The notes under the pieces: model-generated
What the model was told of the DNA's origin: nothing
Database searches by the model: none
What the model saw: only the letters and a program-made list of their open reading frames with translations
Program-made: the position numbers and the translations under genes
In this document: piece after piece, positions 51,233 to 60,041 of the stretch
How positions within the stretch are numbered: the stretch's first letter is position 1
Layout of the letters: each line of letters opens with the position of its first letter
From: Thiogranum sp963752745
GTDB lineage: Bacteria; Pseudomonadota; Gammaproteobacteria; DSM-19610
Assembly (NCBI GenBank): GCA_963752745.1
Contig: CAVWAK010000010.1
Span: 34,210 to 98,209, forward strand
Direction of reading: 5' to 3'
DNA: 64,000 nucleotides

Positions 51233-52426
51233 TCAGGCCTGGCAACGCTGTGCCAGCACGGTTTCGATTTCTTCGTCTGTTAAAACTATGGGGTTGGTTT
51301 TCATGCTGCTGCCGCGCGAGTTGGCGACAATATGTCTGAAGTCAGTGTGACTGATGCCATAGTGGTCGAGTGTGGGCAGTTGCAGCCGTTGTGTCCAGTC
51401 ATCCAGTAAAGCCAACAATTCTTCCCAGGCCTGTTCCTGTGTGGCGAAGCTGCGCCTGCATAGCAGTTCAGCGACACGGGCATATTTATCCAGTGCCGGA
51501 TTGTCGACTTCCCTGGCCAGCATTGCGTCGATATTGACGCGCGTTGCAGCACCGACGAGTGTACCGCAGACCACACCGTGCGGTATGGGAAAGAATGCTC
51601 CCAACGGAGAGGCCAGTCCGTGAACCGACCCCAGTCCGGTTTGCGCAAGGCAAATGCCTGAACTCAGCGCGGCATAAGCCATACCGCTACGCGCCTGCTG
51701 CTGGTCACCGTCACCTTGGTACCACGGCAGCAGACTAGCGCGTGCCGCTTCCATGCCACCCCATGCCAGGCTATCGGTCATCGGGTTGGCCTTGATCGAG
51801 ACATAGGATTCGAGCAGCTGGGTCAGCGCATCCATACCATCTGCTGCAATCAACTGTGGTGGACAGCTGGCCAGGAGGTCCGGGTCCATCAAGGCGTATT
51901 CGGGTACCAGCTGTTCATCGCGGAATGATTTCTTAAAGCCATCTTTGCCGGCAACGCTGAGAACAGCGTTCTTGGTCGCTTCACTGCCGGTGCCTGCTGT
52001 AGTGGGTACAGCGATAAAAGGTACTGACGGACCCTGGTATGGCTTCTCGGGACCTACGCCCTCCAGGTAAGCCATTACCGAGTCTTCAACCTTGAGCAAG
52101 CCTGCAATCGCCTTGGCGGCATCCAGTACACTGCCGCCGCCAATACCGACAACCACCTGGATGCCCTGTTGCCGGTAACGCCGTGCAATTTCGTCAACCT
52201 GCTGTGGTGAAGGTTCGCCACTGACAGCTTCGCTCTGCCAGCCTATGCCTGCACTGGCGAGGCCGCTTTCAATACCGGGCCAGGCGCCTGCATCCTTCAG
52301 TGAACGTGCCCCGGTTATTAGCAGGGCATGGGTACCAAAGCTGCGCACCAGCGTCGGCAGTTTGGTGATAGTCCCGGTGCCAAATTCAATGCGCGGAAGT
52401 CTTGCGATCGAGAAGTTGCTGGACAT
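51233..52426 (-). CDS. Iron-containing alcohol dehydrogenase, variant metal site
   Basis: NAD(P)-dependent dehydrogenase of the group III iron family, 397 residues. GGGSVLDAAKAIAG and TAGTGSEATKNAVLS are nucleotide-binding signatures. The metal segment reads ADGMDALTQLLESYVS, with Gln where FucO-type enzymes have a His ligand, and VHGLASPLGAFFPIPHG keeps the two other His but has Ser for the usual fourth conserved His. This may mean another metal or activity. Downstream of a small ABM monooxygenase on one operon. Substrate unknown. Confidence 0.88.
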   Translation of the reverse strand: MSSNFSIARLPRIEFGTGTITKLPTLVRSFGTHALLITGARSLKDAGAWPGIESGLASAGIGWQSEAVSGEPSPQQVDEIARRYRQQGIQVVVGIGGGSVLDAAKAIAGLLKVEDSVMAYLEGVGPEKPYQGPSVPFIAVPTTAGTGSEATKNAVLSVAGKDGFKKSFRDEQLVPEYALMDPDLLASCPPQLIAADGMDALTQLLESYVSIKANPMTDSLAWGGMEAARASLLPWYQGDGDQQQARSGMAYAALSSGICLAQTGLGSVHGLASPLGAFFPIPHGVVCGTLVGAATRVNIDAMLAREVDNPALDKYARVAELLCRRSFATQEQAWEELLALLDDWTQRLQLPTLDHYGISHTDFRHIVANSRGSSMKTNPIVLTDEEIETVLAQRCQA

Positions 52427-52430
52427 GCTG

Positions 52431-52730
52431 TCAGTCTACAGCCGGATAGAGGCCGTTCAGAGGTATACCCTGGCGTGGTTCTGCCATCCAGTTGGCTACG
52501 GTATCGCGCCAGGCATGGTAATGCGCTGTTTGCTTGTGTGCAGCAGCATCTGCGGCGCTGCGATAGGCTTCATAGAAAATAAAGTGGTTCGGATCATCGG
52601 GCGACTGCAGAATATCGAAGCGCATATTGCCCGGTTCCTGGGTCGAAGCGGCATGATTGGCGTAAGAAGCCGCAATAAATGCTTCCCGGTGTTCAGGAAT
52701 AACATGGACGTGAACGAGGGTGACGTGCAT
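52431..52730 (-). CDS. ABM-family monooxygenase/isomerase (YgiN/LsrG-like)
   Basis: Small dimeric alpha-beta barrel protein, 99 residues. HVTLVHVHVIPEHREAFIAA, GNMRFDILQSPDDPNHFIFY and HKQTAHYHAWRDTVANWM are typical of the antibiotic biosynthesis monooxygenase domain, close to LsrG and YgiN types. First gene of an operon with the alcohol dehydrogenase (4-base gap) and methyltransferase. A role on quinols or an AI-2-like adduct is only a family guess, as no lsr gene is near. Confidence 0.82.
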   Translation of the reverse strand: MHVTLVHVHVIPEHREAFIAASYANHAASTQEPGNMRFDILQSPDDPNHFIFYEAYRSAADAAAHKQTAHYHAWRDTVANWMAEPRQGIPLNGLYPAVD

Positions 52731-52843
52731 GGTGCTCTCCTCAGCGTTGCTCGTAGATGCGCTAAAATATGTCTTGCAGGGCTCAATCCGTCCCGCGGGC
52801 TGCCGAAAGCCTACTAATAGCTGCCTGAATTGCCAAGGAATTT

Positions 52844-54352
52844 ATGAGCGCATCATCAAGTGCCGAAAACACGGAAGAGGGCACAGCCGAGAAACAACGG
52901 ACTGATCCCGGGAGTTTGAGCGCCTGGGTGCAAAAACTCGGCGATTCGGGTATGCCGGTGTTTGCGCATACAGCGCGGGATATTTCTCAGATTTCCGATA
53001 GCCGCGACAGCAGTGCGGCAGAGCTGGCGCGCGTCGTACTGCAGGATGCAGCCATGACGGCCAAGCTGCTTCGCGTTACCAACAGCCCGGTGTTCAATCC
53101 CATGGGCAAGTCTGTCAGCACAGTCAGCCGTGCCGTGGTGGTGCTCGGTTTCCAGGAAGTGCGCGCAATCTGTTTGTCGATCGCCGTGGTTGAGTCGATG
53201 CTCAAGGGCAAGCAAAAGGAACGCGTAATTGAAGAAATGGCGCGCTCCTTCCATGCGGCTGTACAGGCCCGTTCATTTGCCAAAAAGCGCAAGGATAAAT
53301 CGCCGGAAGAAGTGTTTATTGCAACATTGTTGTATCACCTCGGAGACATGGCTTTCTGGGCCTTTGCAGGTGAATCGGCGGGACAGCTCGACAGTGCCCT
53401 GCGGCAGCGACCGGGTCAAACGCCCGACAGTGTTCAGCGCGAAGTGCTTGGTTTTGTGTTTCGCGATTTAACCCTTGGGCTGAGCAAGGAATGGAAGCTG
53501 GGTGAATTGCTCGAACAGTCGCTGCAAGGCAAGACCGATAAAAACCCAAGAGCCGGCAATGTGGCGCTAGGTTACGAAGTGGCAGTTGCTGCTGAAAAAG
53601 GCTGGAAGTCGCCAGAGGTGACCCAGCTGGTTGAGCGTATAGCCGAAAATCTCTATCTGCCGGTAGAGCAGGTCAGTAAAATGATTAAGGCGAATGCCGA
53701 AGAGGCGGCCGATACCGCCGCGTTTTATGGCGCGGACAAGGCCAGCAACCTGATCCCTGTTCCCGGGAGCAAGTCGGAAACCGCTGAGGCTGAAGGTGCG
53801 CTGGTGGATAATGCGGTTGCGGAATTTATTGAACCTGATCCGATGTTGCAGTTACAGATTCTACGCGAGTTATCCACGCTGATGGAGAGCAAACCGGATT
53901 TCAACAGCGTGCTGGAAATGGTGCTCGAAGGCATGTACCGGGGAATCGGTATGGACCGGACGCTGTTTGCCCTGCGCTCACCGGATAATCGATTCCTGAT
54001 GGGGCGCTATGCCCTTGGTAACGATAATGAAGCCCTGCGTCGTCAATTCCAGTTTGAGACCGTGGACGGAAAACCCAATCTGTTCAGCCGCGTGATCGAT
54101 ATCCGGCAGGCAATCTGGTTAGCGGAGAACAACCGCGCGGATCTGCAGCCGCTGATAACCGAACAGGTGGTGGCGGTTTCCAGAGGTGCAGAGTTCTACG
54201 TGACGCCTATCGAGATACACAACAAGGTCATCGGCTTGTTCTACGCAGACCGCCAGCCCAGTGGCCGGGCTCTTGATGAAGAGGGATTCAACAGCTTCAA
54301 ACATTTTGCCCAGCAGGGCAACCTGGCGCTGGCTTATTTAACCGGCAATTGA
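52844..54352 (+). CDS. HDOD domain regulator with C-terminal GAF domain
   Basis: Signalling protein, 502 residues. HDOD domain (about 30-240): MPVFAHTARDISQISDSRDS, VVLQDAAMTAKLLRVTNSPV, VLGFQEVRAICLSIAVVES, TLLYHLGDMAFWAFAGES. GAF-like domain (about 340-500): LSTLMESKPDFNSVLEMVLE, GMDRTLFALRSPDNRFL, VIGLFYADRQPSGR. HDOD lacks HD-GYP catalytic residues and usually acts through protein contacts. One of two HDOD genes in the window. Divergent from the ABM operon. Confidence 0.85.
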   Translation: MSASSSAENTEEGTAEKQRTDPGSLSAWVQKLGDSGMPVFAHTARDISQISDSRDSSAAELARVVLQDAAMTAKLLRVTNSPVFNPMGKSVSTVSRAVVVLGFQEVRAICLSIAVVESMLKGKQKERVIEEMARSFHAAVQARSFAKKRKDKSPEEVFIATLLYHLGDMAFWAFAGESAGQLDSALRQRPGQTPDSVQREVLGFVFRDLTLGLSKEWKLGELLEQSLQGKTDKNPRAGNVALGYEVAVAAEKGWKSPEVTQLVERIAENLYLPVEQVSKMIKANAEEAADTAAFYGADKASNLIPVPGSKSETAEAEGALVDNAVAEFIEPDPMLQLQILRELSTLMESKPDFNSVLEMVLEGMYRGIGMDRTLFALRSPDNRFLMGRYALGNDNEALRRQFQFETVDGKPNLFSRVIDIRQAIWLAENNRADLQPLITEQVVAVSRGAEFYVTPIEIHNKVIGLFYADRQPSGRALDEEGFNSFKHFAQQGNLALAYLTGN

Positions 54353-54354
54353 GA

Positions 54355-55149
54355 TCAGGAGATAGCCAGCCAGGTTTTCCACTGGGCAAAAATATCCGGA
54401 TCAAGTGTTGCGGCTGCAGACCGTGGTTGCAGTGTCGGTTGGAAAACACTCTCACCCTCCAGTGTAACTGACAGGCCACCGGCTTCACTCAAAATCAGGC
54501 AACCTGCAGCATAGTCCCAGAGCTTTTGCTTGCCGTGCAAATACACATGACAACGTCCATCGGCGAGCCAGCACCAGTCGAGTGCGACCGCGCCGAAGCT
54601 GCGCTGTGAACTGTACGGCGGGGCCGCTGCCAGCCGACTGGCAAGGTCAGCGGGCAGGCGTTTCAGGTCTATCAATGCCACGCCTTGTGACAGGGGTGTT
54701 GCCAGTTTTTGTGGCTGTAACGGCTTGTTATTCAGCCACGCACCCTGACCACGGGCAGCTGAAAAACATTCTTTGCGGCTGGGATCATAGACTACGCCCA
54801 TTTCGACCCGATTGCCTTTGAGCAGGGCGACCGAGACCGCATAGTAGGGAACACCGACCGAAAAATTGCTGGTGCCATCCAGCGGATCAATGCACCAGGT
54901 GCCGCTGTCCGCCTGGTCCAGAGCAGCTTGTTGCTCCTCGTTGCTCATTTCCTCGCCAAGTACGCCGATGCCGGGCCAGTGTTGCTCCAGTGCCTTGATT
55001 AACGCTGTCTGCATGACAATGTCCGCTTCGGTGACCAGGCTGCCGTCAGCCTTGCGGTCGGCGTGCTGACAGTTGAAACGGGGCAGCAGTTCCTGGTCGG
55101 CGAGACGGCTGACCAGTTCGGAAAGTGTTTTCAGTGAGTCAGGTAACAT
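54355..55149 (-). CDS. Inositol monophosphatase-family phosphatase
   Basis: Mg-dependent, Li-sensitive phosphatase family, 264 residues. The metal motifs are VLGEEMSNEE and WCIDPLDGTSNFSVGVPYYA (Asp-Pro-Leu-Asp-Gly-Thr), and the C-terminal DYAAGCLILSEAGG supplies the third Asp. ATG 55149 (MLPDSLKTLSELV) is preferred; the longer frame to 55236 overlaps the divergent methyltransferase gene. Could be an inositol monophosphatase-like or 3'-phosphoadenosine phosphatase. The context does not decide. Confidence 0.88.
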   Translation of the reverse strand: MLPDSLKTLSELVSRLADQELLPRFNCQHADRKADGSLVTEADIVMQTALIKALEQHWPGIGVLGEEMSNEEQQAALDQADSGTWCIDPLDGTSNFSVGVPYYAVSVALLKGNRVEMGVVYDPSRKECFSAARGQGAWLNNKPLQPQKLATPLSQGVALIDLKRLPADLASRLAAAPPYSSQRSFGAVALDWCWLADGRCHVYLHGKQKLWDYAAGCLILSEAGGLSVTLEGESVFQPTLQPRSAAATLDPDIFAQWKTWLAIS

Positions 55150-55212
55150 TGAACGAATGCGTTTAGTTGGTATGATCAATATCTGACCCCTATTGTCGCA
55201 CAAAGGCATTGC

Positions 55213-56076
55213 ATGAGCACAAGGAAAACCCAGCATAAGAAAGAATCCGGTAAATCGGGTAAGCAGGCCAGGAGCAAAAAGCTGCGCAAGGCGGATACCG
55301 AGGATAAATACGTTCTGTACGAGCAGTCAGTACAGTCTACCGAATTTGAATACGAGTTTGTTGATGAGAACTTCAAGCGTTTGCGTGGCCGCGAAGCAAA
55401 ACTGTTGCGCGAGGATTTCTGCGGCACCGGTCAGATGTCCTGCGAATGGGTGCGTGGTCGCGAAGGTAACCAGGCTATCGGTGTCGACTTTGACCCGGAA
55501 GTGCTTGAATGGAGTCGCGGCAATCATATCGCCAAACTGAGCGATGAGCAGAAAACGCGGGTTACGCTGATCCAGGAGGATGTACGTGCTGTAAAGACCG
55601 ATCCCGTCGATGTGGTGCTGGCGATGAACTTCAGCTGGCAGATTTTTGAAGAGCGTAAGGTTTTGCGCGACTACCTTGCCTCGGTACGCGATAGTCTGGT
55701 CGATGACGGCGTATTGTTCATGGATATCTTTGGTGGCTATGAGGCCTACCAGGAACTGGAAGAGAAGACCAAGCACAAGGGCTTCACCTATGTCTGGGAG
55801 CAGGCCAGCTATGACCCCATTACCGGGCACATGGTTTGTCATATCCATTTCAATTTCAGGGATGGTTCAAAAATGAAAAATGCGTTCACCTACGAGTGGC
55901 GCCTTTACAGCCTGCCGGAACTGCAGGAGATCCTGGTGGAAGCCGGCTTCTCCAGGGTTACTGTTTACTGGCAGGGCTGGGATGATGATGAAGACGAGCC
56001 GGACGGTAACTTTCTCCCGGCAACAGAGGGTGAGGCTGATCCAGGCTGGATCAGCATGGTCAGCGCTGAAAAGTAG
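55213..56076 (+). CDS. Class I SAM-dependent methyltransferase
   Basis: 287 residues. A very basic N-terminal tail (about 1-28, Lys/Arg/Ser-rich) precedes the methyltransferase domain: REAKLLREDFCGTGQMSCEW is the SAM-binding loop, AIGVDFDPEVLEW the acidic loop after strand 2, and VDVVLAMNFSWQIFE motif IV. The basic tail suggests contact with nucleic acid or ribosome. Target not known. Divergent from the inositol monophosphatase gene across about 60 bases. Confidence 0.83.
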   Translation: MSTRKTQHKKESGKSGKQARSKKLRKADTEDKYVLYEQSVQSTEFEYEFVDENFKRLRGREAKLLREDFCGTGQMSCEWVRGREGNQAIGVDFDPEVLEWSRGNHIAKLSDEQKTRVTLIQEDVRAVKTDPVDVVLAMNFSWQIFEERKVLRDYLASVRDSLVDDGVLFMDIFGGYEAYQELEEKTKHKGFTYVWEQASYDPITGHMVCHIHFNFRDGSKMKNAFTYEWRLYSLPELQEILVEAGFSRVTVYWQGWDDDEDEPDGNFLPATEGEADPGWISMVSAEK

Positions 56077-56199
56077 GCTGCGCTCTTTACAAGATCATCC
56101 GTCATTACCGTGTCATGCGTGCAATCACGGATGCATTATGTAAATCCTTTATATAACAATCTGTTACGCTGTTTATTGCGGCGGACCTCTGTTCGGCTC

Positions 56200-56226
56200 T
56201 TGACATACCATCCAGTCTGTTATAAA
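56200..56226 (+). promoter_or_regulatory. Candidate promoter for tusA
   Basis: TTGACA (56200-56205) and TATAAA (56221-56226) are good hexamers, but the 15-base spacer is short. Located 33 bases before the tusA ATG. Confidence 0.35.
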
Positions 56227-56258
56227 AAGTAAACGTTCACTAACAAGAGAGGTGATGT

Positions 56259-56489
56259 ATGTCGAATGCTGATTTGGAACTTGATGCTCGTGGTCTGAAT
56301 TGCCCGTTACCTATTCTCCGGGCGAAAAAGAGTATTAATTCGCTCTCCAGCGGCCAGGTACTGAAAATCATCGCAACCGACCCGGGTTCGGTGAAGGATT
56401 TTGAAGCCTTCTGCAAACAAACCGGCAATGAACTGCTGGACAGCGCCCAGCAGAGTGGTGAATACCACTTCAATATCCGCAAGGGATAA
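56259..56489 (+). CDS. tusA: TusA-family sulfurtransferase
   Basis: Small sulfur carrier, 76 residues. The CPxP motif NCPLPILRAKKSI with active Cys15, and TDPGSVKDFEAFCKQTGNEL are diagnostic. In E. coli TusA hands persulfide from IscS to TusBCD-TusE for tRNA 2-thiouridine; in sulfur oxidisers homologs feed DsrEFH-DsrC. GAGAGG precedes the ATG at good spacing. Monocistronic here. Confidence 0.92.
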   Translation: MSNADLELDARGLNCPLPILRAKKSINSLSSGQVLKIIATDPGSVKDFEAFCKQTGNELLDSAQQSGEYHFNIRKG

Positions 56490-56563
56490 TCAACAGCGGC
56501 AGCGGCGGTCTCTCAGGCCGACGCGCATGCGGGCTGCTGCTCCGCTGTTGTAATCTGTTGTTT

Positions 56564-57172
56564 ATGGCAAAACGACTCAAGGCCTCCGAACGCCGCGCGA
56601 CCATTCTCGCGGTCGCCAAGGTGCTGTTTTCCGACAAGGGTTACCATGGCGTATCCGTAGATGAAATTGCCACCCGGCTGGGCGTCAGCCCGGCTATCCT
56701 GTATCGCCATTTTCCGTCCAAGGAGGCGCTCTATGAGGCGGTACTCAATGAGATTGCCTGCAAGCGCGAAAGTTATGTCGAGGCGGTTGTTAACAGTGAC
56801 GGCAGTTTCGATACCGTACTGAAAATGATCACCCGCATCTATATTGACAGTGTTTCCAGAGACCCGGACTACCTGCGCATGGAAATGCACAGCGTGCTGG
56901 AAGGCAGCGATGCCACGCGCCAGTTTTTTGAGCACCGCTGGAAACCATTCAGCGATTTTATCGAATACAGTCTTGCCGAACTCATTGCCGGCAAACGCAT
57001 CCCGGTGATTAATGCCACGGTCGCAGCACTCGGGTTCCAGGGTATGCTGCGTGAAGCATTGTATGCGAAATGCATTTATCGTTCACCGCAATATCGCGAA
57101 ATAGACCTGCCCGATCTGGGCGATCAACTGGTAGAGCTGTTTGTGAAGGCAGTAGGTTATTCAGAAGCCTGA
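56564..57172 (+). CDS. TetR/AcrR-family transcriptional regulator
   Basis: 202 residues from ATG 56564 (MAKRLKASERRATIL). N-terminal helix-turn-helix TRLGVSPAILYRHFPSKEALYE (about 32-53) preceded by ATILAVAKVLFSDKGYHGVS. C-terminal ligand-binding helices (about 75-195) are not assignable. No divergent target gene adjoins; the L,D-transpeptidase starts 150 bases downstream on the same strand. Ligand and targets unknown. Confidence 0.88.
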   Translation: MAKRLKASERRATILAVAKVLFSDKGYHGVSVDEIATRLGVSPAILYRHFPSKEALYEAVLNEIACKRESYVEAVVNSDGSFDTVLKMITRIYIDSVSRDPDYLRMEMHSVLEGSDATRQFFEHRWKPFSDFIEYSLAELIAGKRIPVINATVAALGFQGMLREALYAKCIYRSPQYREIDLPDLGDQLVELFVKAVGYSEA

Positions 57173-57323
57173 AACACGCGGTAAGTGACAGGAACTGTCA
57201 TTCTGAACAGCAGCCCATAGAGGGCGTGAACGTGACGCGGTGCGGCTTTGCCTATACTGGGTGTAGGGAGGTGCCTTAAGGAAAGTGAAGGGGAGTGTGG
57301 TAGAGGTCTCGGAGGTGTGCTTC

Positions 57324-58592
57324 ATGATGCGTACGATCGCCTGGCTGGCTGTCTTGCTTTTCGCAGGGTTTGCGGGGGTGGTGAGCGCCGCACAAGGTAC
57401 CGGCTCTGCATCAGTTGAAACATTCGACTCTGAGCGCCGCGTCTCATACCAGGCACTCGAGTCCATGCTCGAACGGTACTTGCGGCTGCGCAACGCCGGC
57501 GGTTGGCCGGCTTTTTCTGCAGCAGGTTCGACGCTTGGCATGGGCGACACATCAACCGAGATTCCGGCATTACGCGACATCCTCTGGCGTACCAGTGACC
57601 TCGCCGAGAATGCGCGTGGTAGCACGCGGTATGACGGTGAGTTGCAGCGTGCGGTACAGCGATTCCAGCAGCGTCATGGTCTTACGACTGACGGCATCGT
57701 CGGGCTGCGCACACGCCAGGCATTGTCGGTAGATGTTGATGCACGTGTAAAACAGATTCGTTTGAACCTTGAACGCTCGCGGCGATTGCCCCGTGACCTG
57801 GGTAAGCGTTATATCTGGATCAATACCGCAGCGTTCGAGCTGGACGTGCACGAAGGTGACCGGGTACCGCTATCCATGCGCGTGATCGTTGGCAAGGAAA
57901 GGCGGCAGACACCGGCATTTACAGAGAGCATGCGCTACCTGGTGGTTAATCCTTACTGGCATGTGCCAACCAAACTCGCCAAACGCGACCTGATACCGGC
58001 ATTACTTCGTAACCCGGATTATTTCACGCAGAAGGGCATACGTGTGTTGTCGGGCTGGCGGGATGATGCAACCGAGCTTGATCCCCTGGCAATTGACTGG
58101 CACGAGTACAGCGGCGGTCGTTATTTGCCCTACAAGCTTCGCCAGGATCCGGGACCGAGCAATCCCCTGGGACGCATTAAGTTTATGCTGCCCAACCGCT
58201 ACAGTGTTTACCTGCACGATACGCCTGGCAAACACCTGTTTGAGCGTCCGGTCAGAGCATTCAGCTCCGGCTGTGTGCGACTCGAAAAGCCGCTGGAACT
58301 GGCGCGCTATGTGATGGGGGGTGAAGGGAGTCGAGGCATTAGCGGAAAGCAGCTTGAAGCGATAATCGGCACCGGGCATAACCAGACGATCAGTTTGCCT
58401 GAGCCCATACCGGTTTACATGGTTTATCAAACTGCCTGGGTTGATGATGACGGCAACGCGCAGTTTCGTAAGGATATCTATGGACGAGACCCGGCACTTG
58501 CTGCGCTGATGCGACGTAAATTGTCACCAGACAGTGACCCAAAACGTGCCGGAAAATTGTCGGTGTCTTCAGTATTGCCCGCGCTTAAATAA
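57324..58592 (+). CDS. L,D-transpeptidase (LdtD/YcbB-like)
   Basis: Periplasmic peptidoglycan cross-linking enzyme, 422 residues. Signal peptide 1-22. Peptidoglycan-binding domain (about 103-135: ELQRAVQRFQQRHGLTTDG). YkuD domain with His298 and the catalytic Cys317 in FSSGCVRLEK, followed by Arg319. YWHVPTKLAKRDLIPALLRN is typical of the LdtD capping region. ATG 57324 has GGAGG 10 bases upstream. The DUF882 gene follows, as ycbK follows ycbB in E. coli. Confidence 0.92.
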   Translation: MMRTIAWLAVLLFAGFAGVVSAAQGTGSASVETFDSERRVSYQALESMLERYLRLRNAGGWPAFSAAGSTLGMGDTSTEIPALRDILWRTSDLAENARGSTRYDGELQRAVQRFQQRHGLTTDGIVGLRTRQALSVDVDARVKQIRLNLERSRRLPRDLGKRYIWINTAAFELDVHEGDRVPLSMRVIVGKERRQTPAFTESMRYLVVNPYWHVPTKLAKRDLIPALLRNPDYFTQKGIRVLSGWRDDATELDPLAIDWHEYSGGRYLPYKLRQDPGPSNPLGRIKFMLPNRYSVYLHDTPGKHLFERPVRAFSSGCVRLEKPLELARYVMGGEGSRGISGKQLEAIIGTGHNQTISLPEPIPVYMVYQTAWVDDDGNAQFRKDIYGRDPALAALMRRKLSPDSDPKRAGKLSVSSVLPALK

Positions 58593-58707
58593 CTGTGCGT
58601 TCATACCAGCTTTGCTAAGCTGGTGAATCCACTGGCGAATTGTCTGTGTTCGGGTATAATGCCGAGCATAAGCCTGTCTGGCACAGGCTATGCATCAATC
58701 AGGGTAT

Positions 58708-59283
58708 ATGAAACGCACACACCAGACCACTAGCCAGGCTGGCATTCAACTTCCCGCAAGACGCAGGTTTATTCAGACAGTATTCGGAGCTACGGCTGCG
58801 CTCGCAGTGCCGTCCGTTTGGGCGTCTGTACCTGAAGCTGCGGAGCGCGGTCTGGCCTTTACCCATTTGCACACCGGTGAGTCCCTGAAAACGACTTTCT
58901 GGGCGGATGGCGAGTACCTGGAAGACGAGATTGCTGCCATCAACAAGCTTTTGCGTGATCATCGCAGTGGTGACATATACGGCATGGATAAAAAACTGTT
59001 TGACCAGATGTATCTGTTACAACAGACCACGGGTGTGAAAGGCAGCTTCCAGATTATTTCCGGTTACCGTTCTCCGGCCACCAACGAAAAACTGCGTGTA
59101 AAGAGTAATGGTGTGGCCAAGCGCAGCCTGCACATGCAGGGCAGGGCAATCGATATCCGCCTGCCAGGGTGCGATCTAAAGAATTTGCGTAACGCCGCTC
59201 TGGACCTGAAGGCCGGTGGCGTGGGTTATTACGCCAAATCCAACTTTATTCACATTGATACCGGTCGCGTCCGCCGCTGGTAG
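58708..59283 (+). CDS. DUF882/M15-like Tat-exported peptidase (YcbK family)
   Basis: Likely murein-related zinc peptidase, 191 residues. Tat signal ARRRFIQTVFGATAALA. Fold marks: QIISGYRSPATNEKLR, the His-x6-Asp of SLHMQGRAIDIRL and the C-terminal FIHIDTGRVRRW. These suit the three zinc ligands of the M15/DUF882 fold. AGGGT precedes the ATG. Pairs with the L,D-transpeptidase upstream. Confidence 0.89.
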   Translation: MKRTHQTTSQAGIQLPARRRFIQTVFGATAALAVPSVWASVPEAAERGLAFTHLHTGESLKTTFWADGEYLEDEIAAINKLLRDHRSGDIYGMDKKLFDQMYLLQQTTGVKGSFQIISGYRSPATNEKLRVKSNGVAKRSLHMQGRAIDIRLPGCDLKNLRNAALDLKAGGVGYYAKSNFIHIDTGRVRRW

Positions 59284-59289
59284 ATAAAT

Positions 59290-59946
59290 TTACCTTAGTG
59301 GTTTGCGCAGGCGTTCAAAATCACGTGGCGCCACATACTGCAGCACTTCTTTACCATCCTCGTTAATGATGATATCCAGCCCTTTGTCGGGGTAGAGCAG
59401 GTGCGCGACCTGTTCGCTGGCGCGGATGATTTCAGTGGCCGGACCAAAGCGTTTGATGGCTGAGGCTTCGTCGATGTTTACGGTGGGGATAAATGTCATA
59501 GTCGCCAGGGGAGCCTGGTAGGCGACCGGCAGATCATCGGGATGCAGGGTGAATTTCCGTGCACCGCTATCCATATACCCGGCCTTGATGGCGCGTTCCG
59601 TCAACTGTGCCACCGCCTCGGGTGCCAAATCTGCGGCCAGTACCAGCTTGCCCGAGAAAACGCCTGCCTTGTAACGGCTGTAGAACATTTCCAGTCCACC
59701 GGTATCCTGGCCGGAAGCGACAATAACGGCCAGTGTCATGTCTTCGCCAAGTTGTTCGCGTGCGTCTCCAAGCGTGCTTTGACCCAGTGTGACACCAAAT
59801 ACTTTCGAGCGGCCTTCCGGCAGCACTTCTATCTGCCAGGGTAAACCTTTAACGCTTTCGGTGGAGCGTTCGCCGTCGGGTTTAAGCGACAGTAAAGCGA
59901 GGATGATTATCGAAAGGAAAAGCAGTAGTGAGAATATGCGGGTCAT
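59290..59946 (-). CDS. Conserved exported or membrane-anchored protein of unknown function
   Basis: 218 residues. One hydrophobic N-terminal segment (IFSLLLFLSIIILALLSL) as anchor or signal, then a soluble domain: WQIEVLPEGRSKVFGVTLGQ, LEMFYSRYKAGVFSGKLVLA, KFTLHPDDLPVAYQAPLATM, and a C-terminal DIIINEDGKEVLQYVAPRDF. I cannot name the family. Convergent with the DUF882 gene and divergent from the HDOD gene. Confidence 0.72.
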   Translation of the reverse strand: MTRIFSLLLFLSIIILALLSLKPDGERSTESVKGLPWQIEVLPEGRSKVFGVTLGQSTLGDAREQLGEDMTLAVIVASGQDTGGLEMFYSRYKAGVFSGKLVLAADLAPEAVAQLTERAIKAGYMDSGARKFTLHPDDLPVAYQAPLATMTFIPTVNIDEASAIKRFGPATEIIRASEQVAHLLYPDKGLDIIINEDGKEVLQYVAPRDFERLRKPLR

Positions 59947-60041
59947 GGTGTCGATGTTAAACGTTGGTTGGCTTCTATTCTACTCTTCTCATGTTAGGAT
60001 CAGTGATGGACAGGAATTAAACCTGTGATGTTCTGCCGAGG

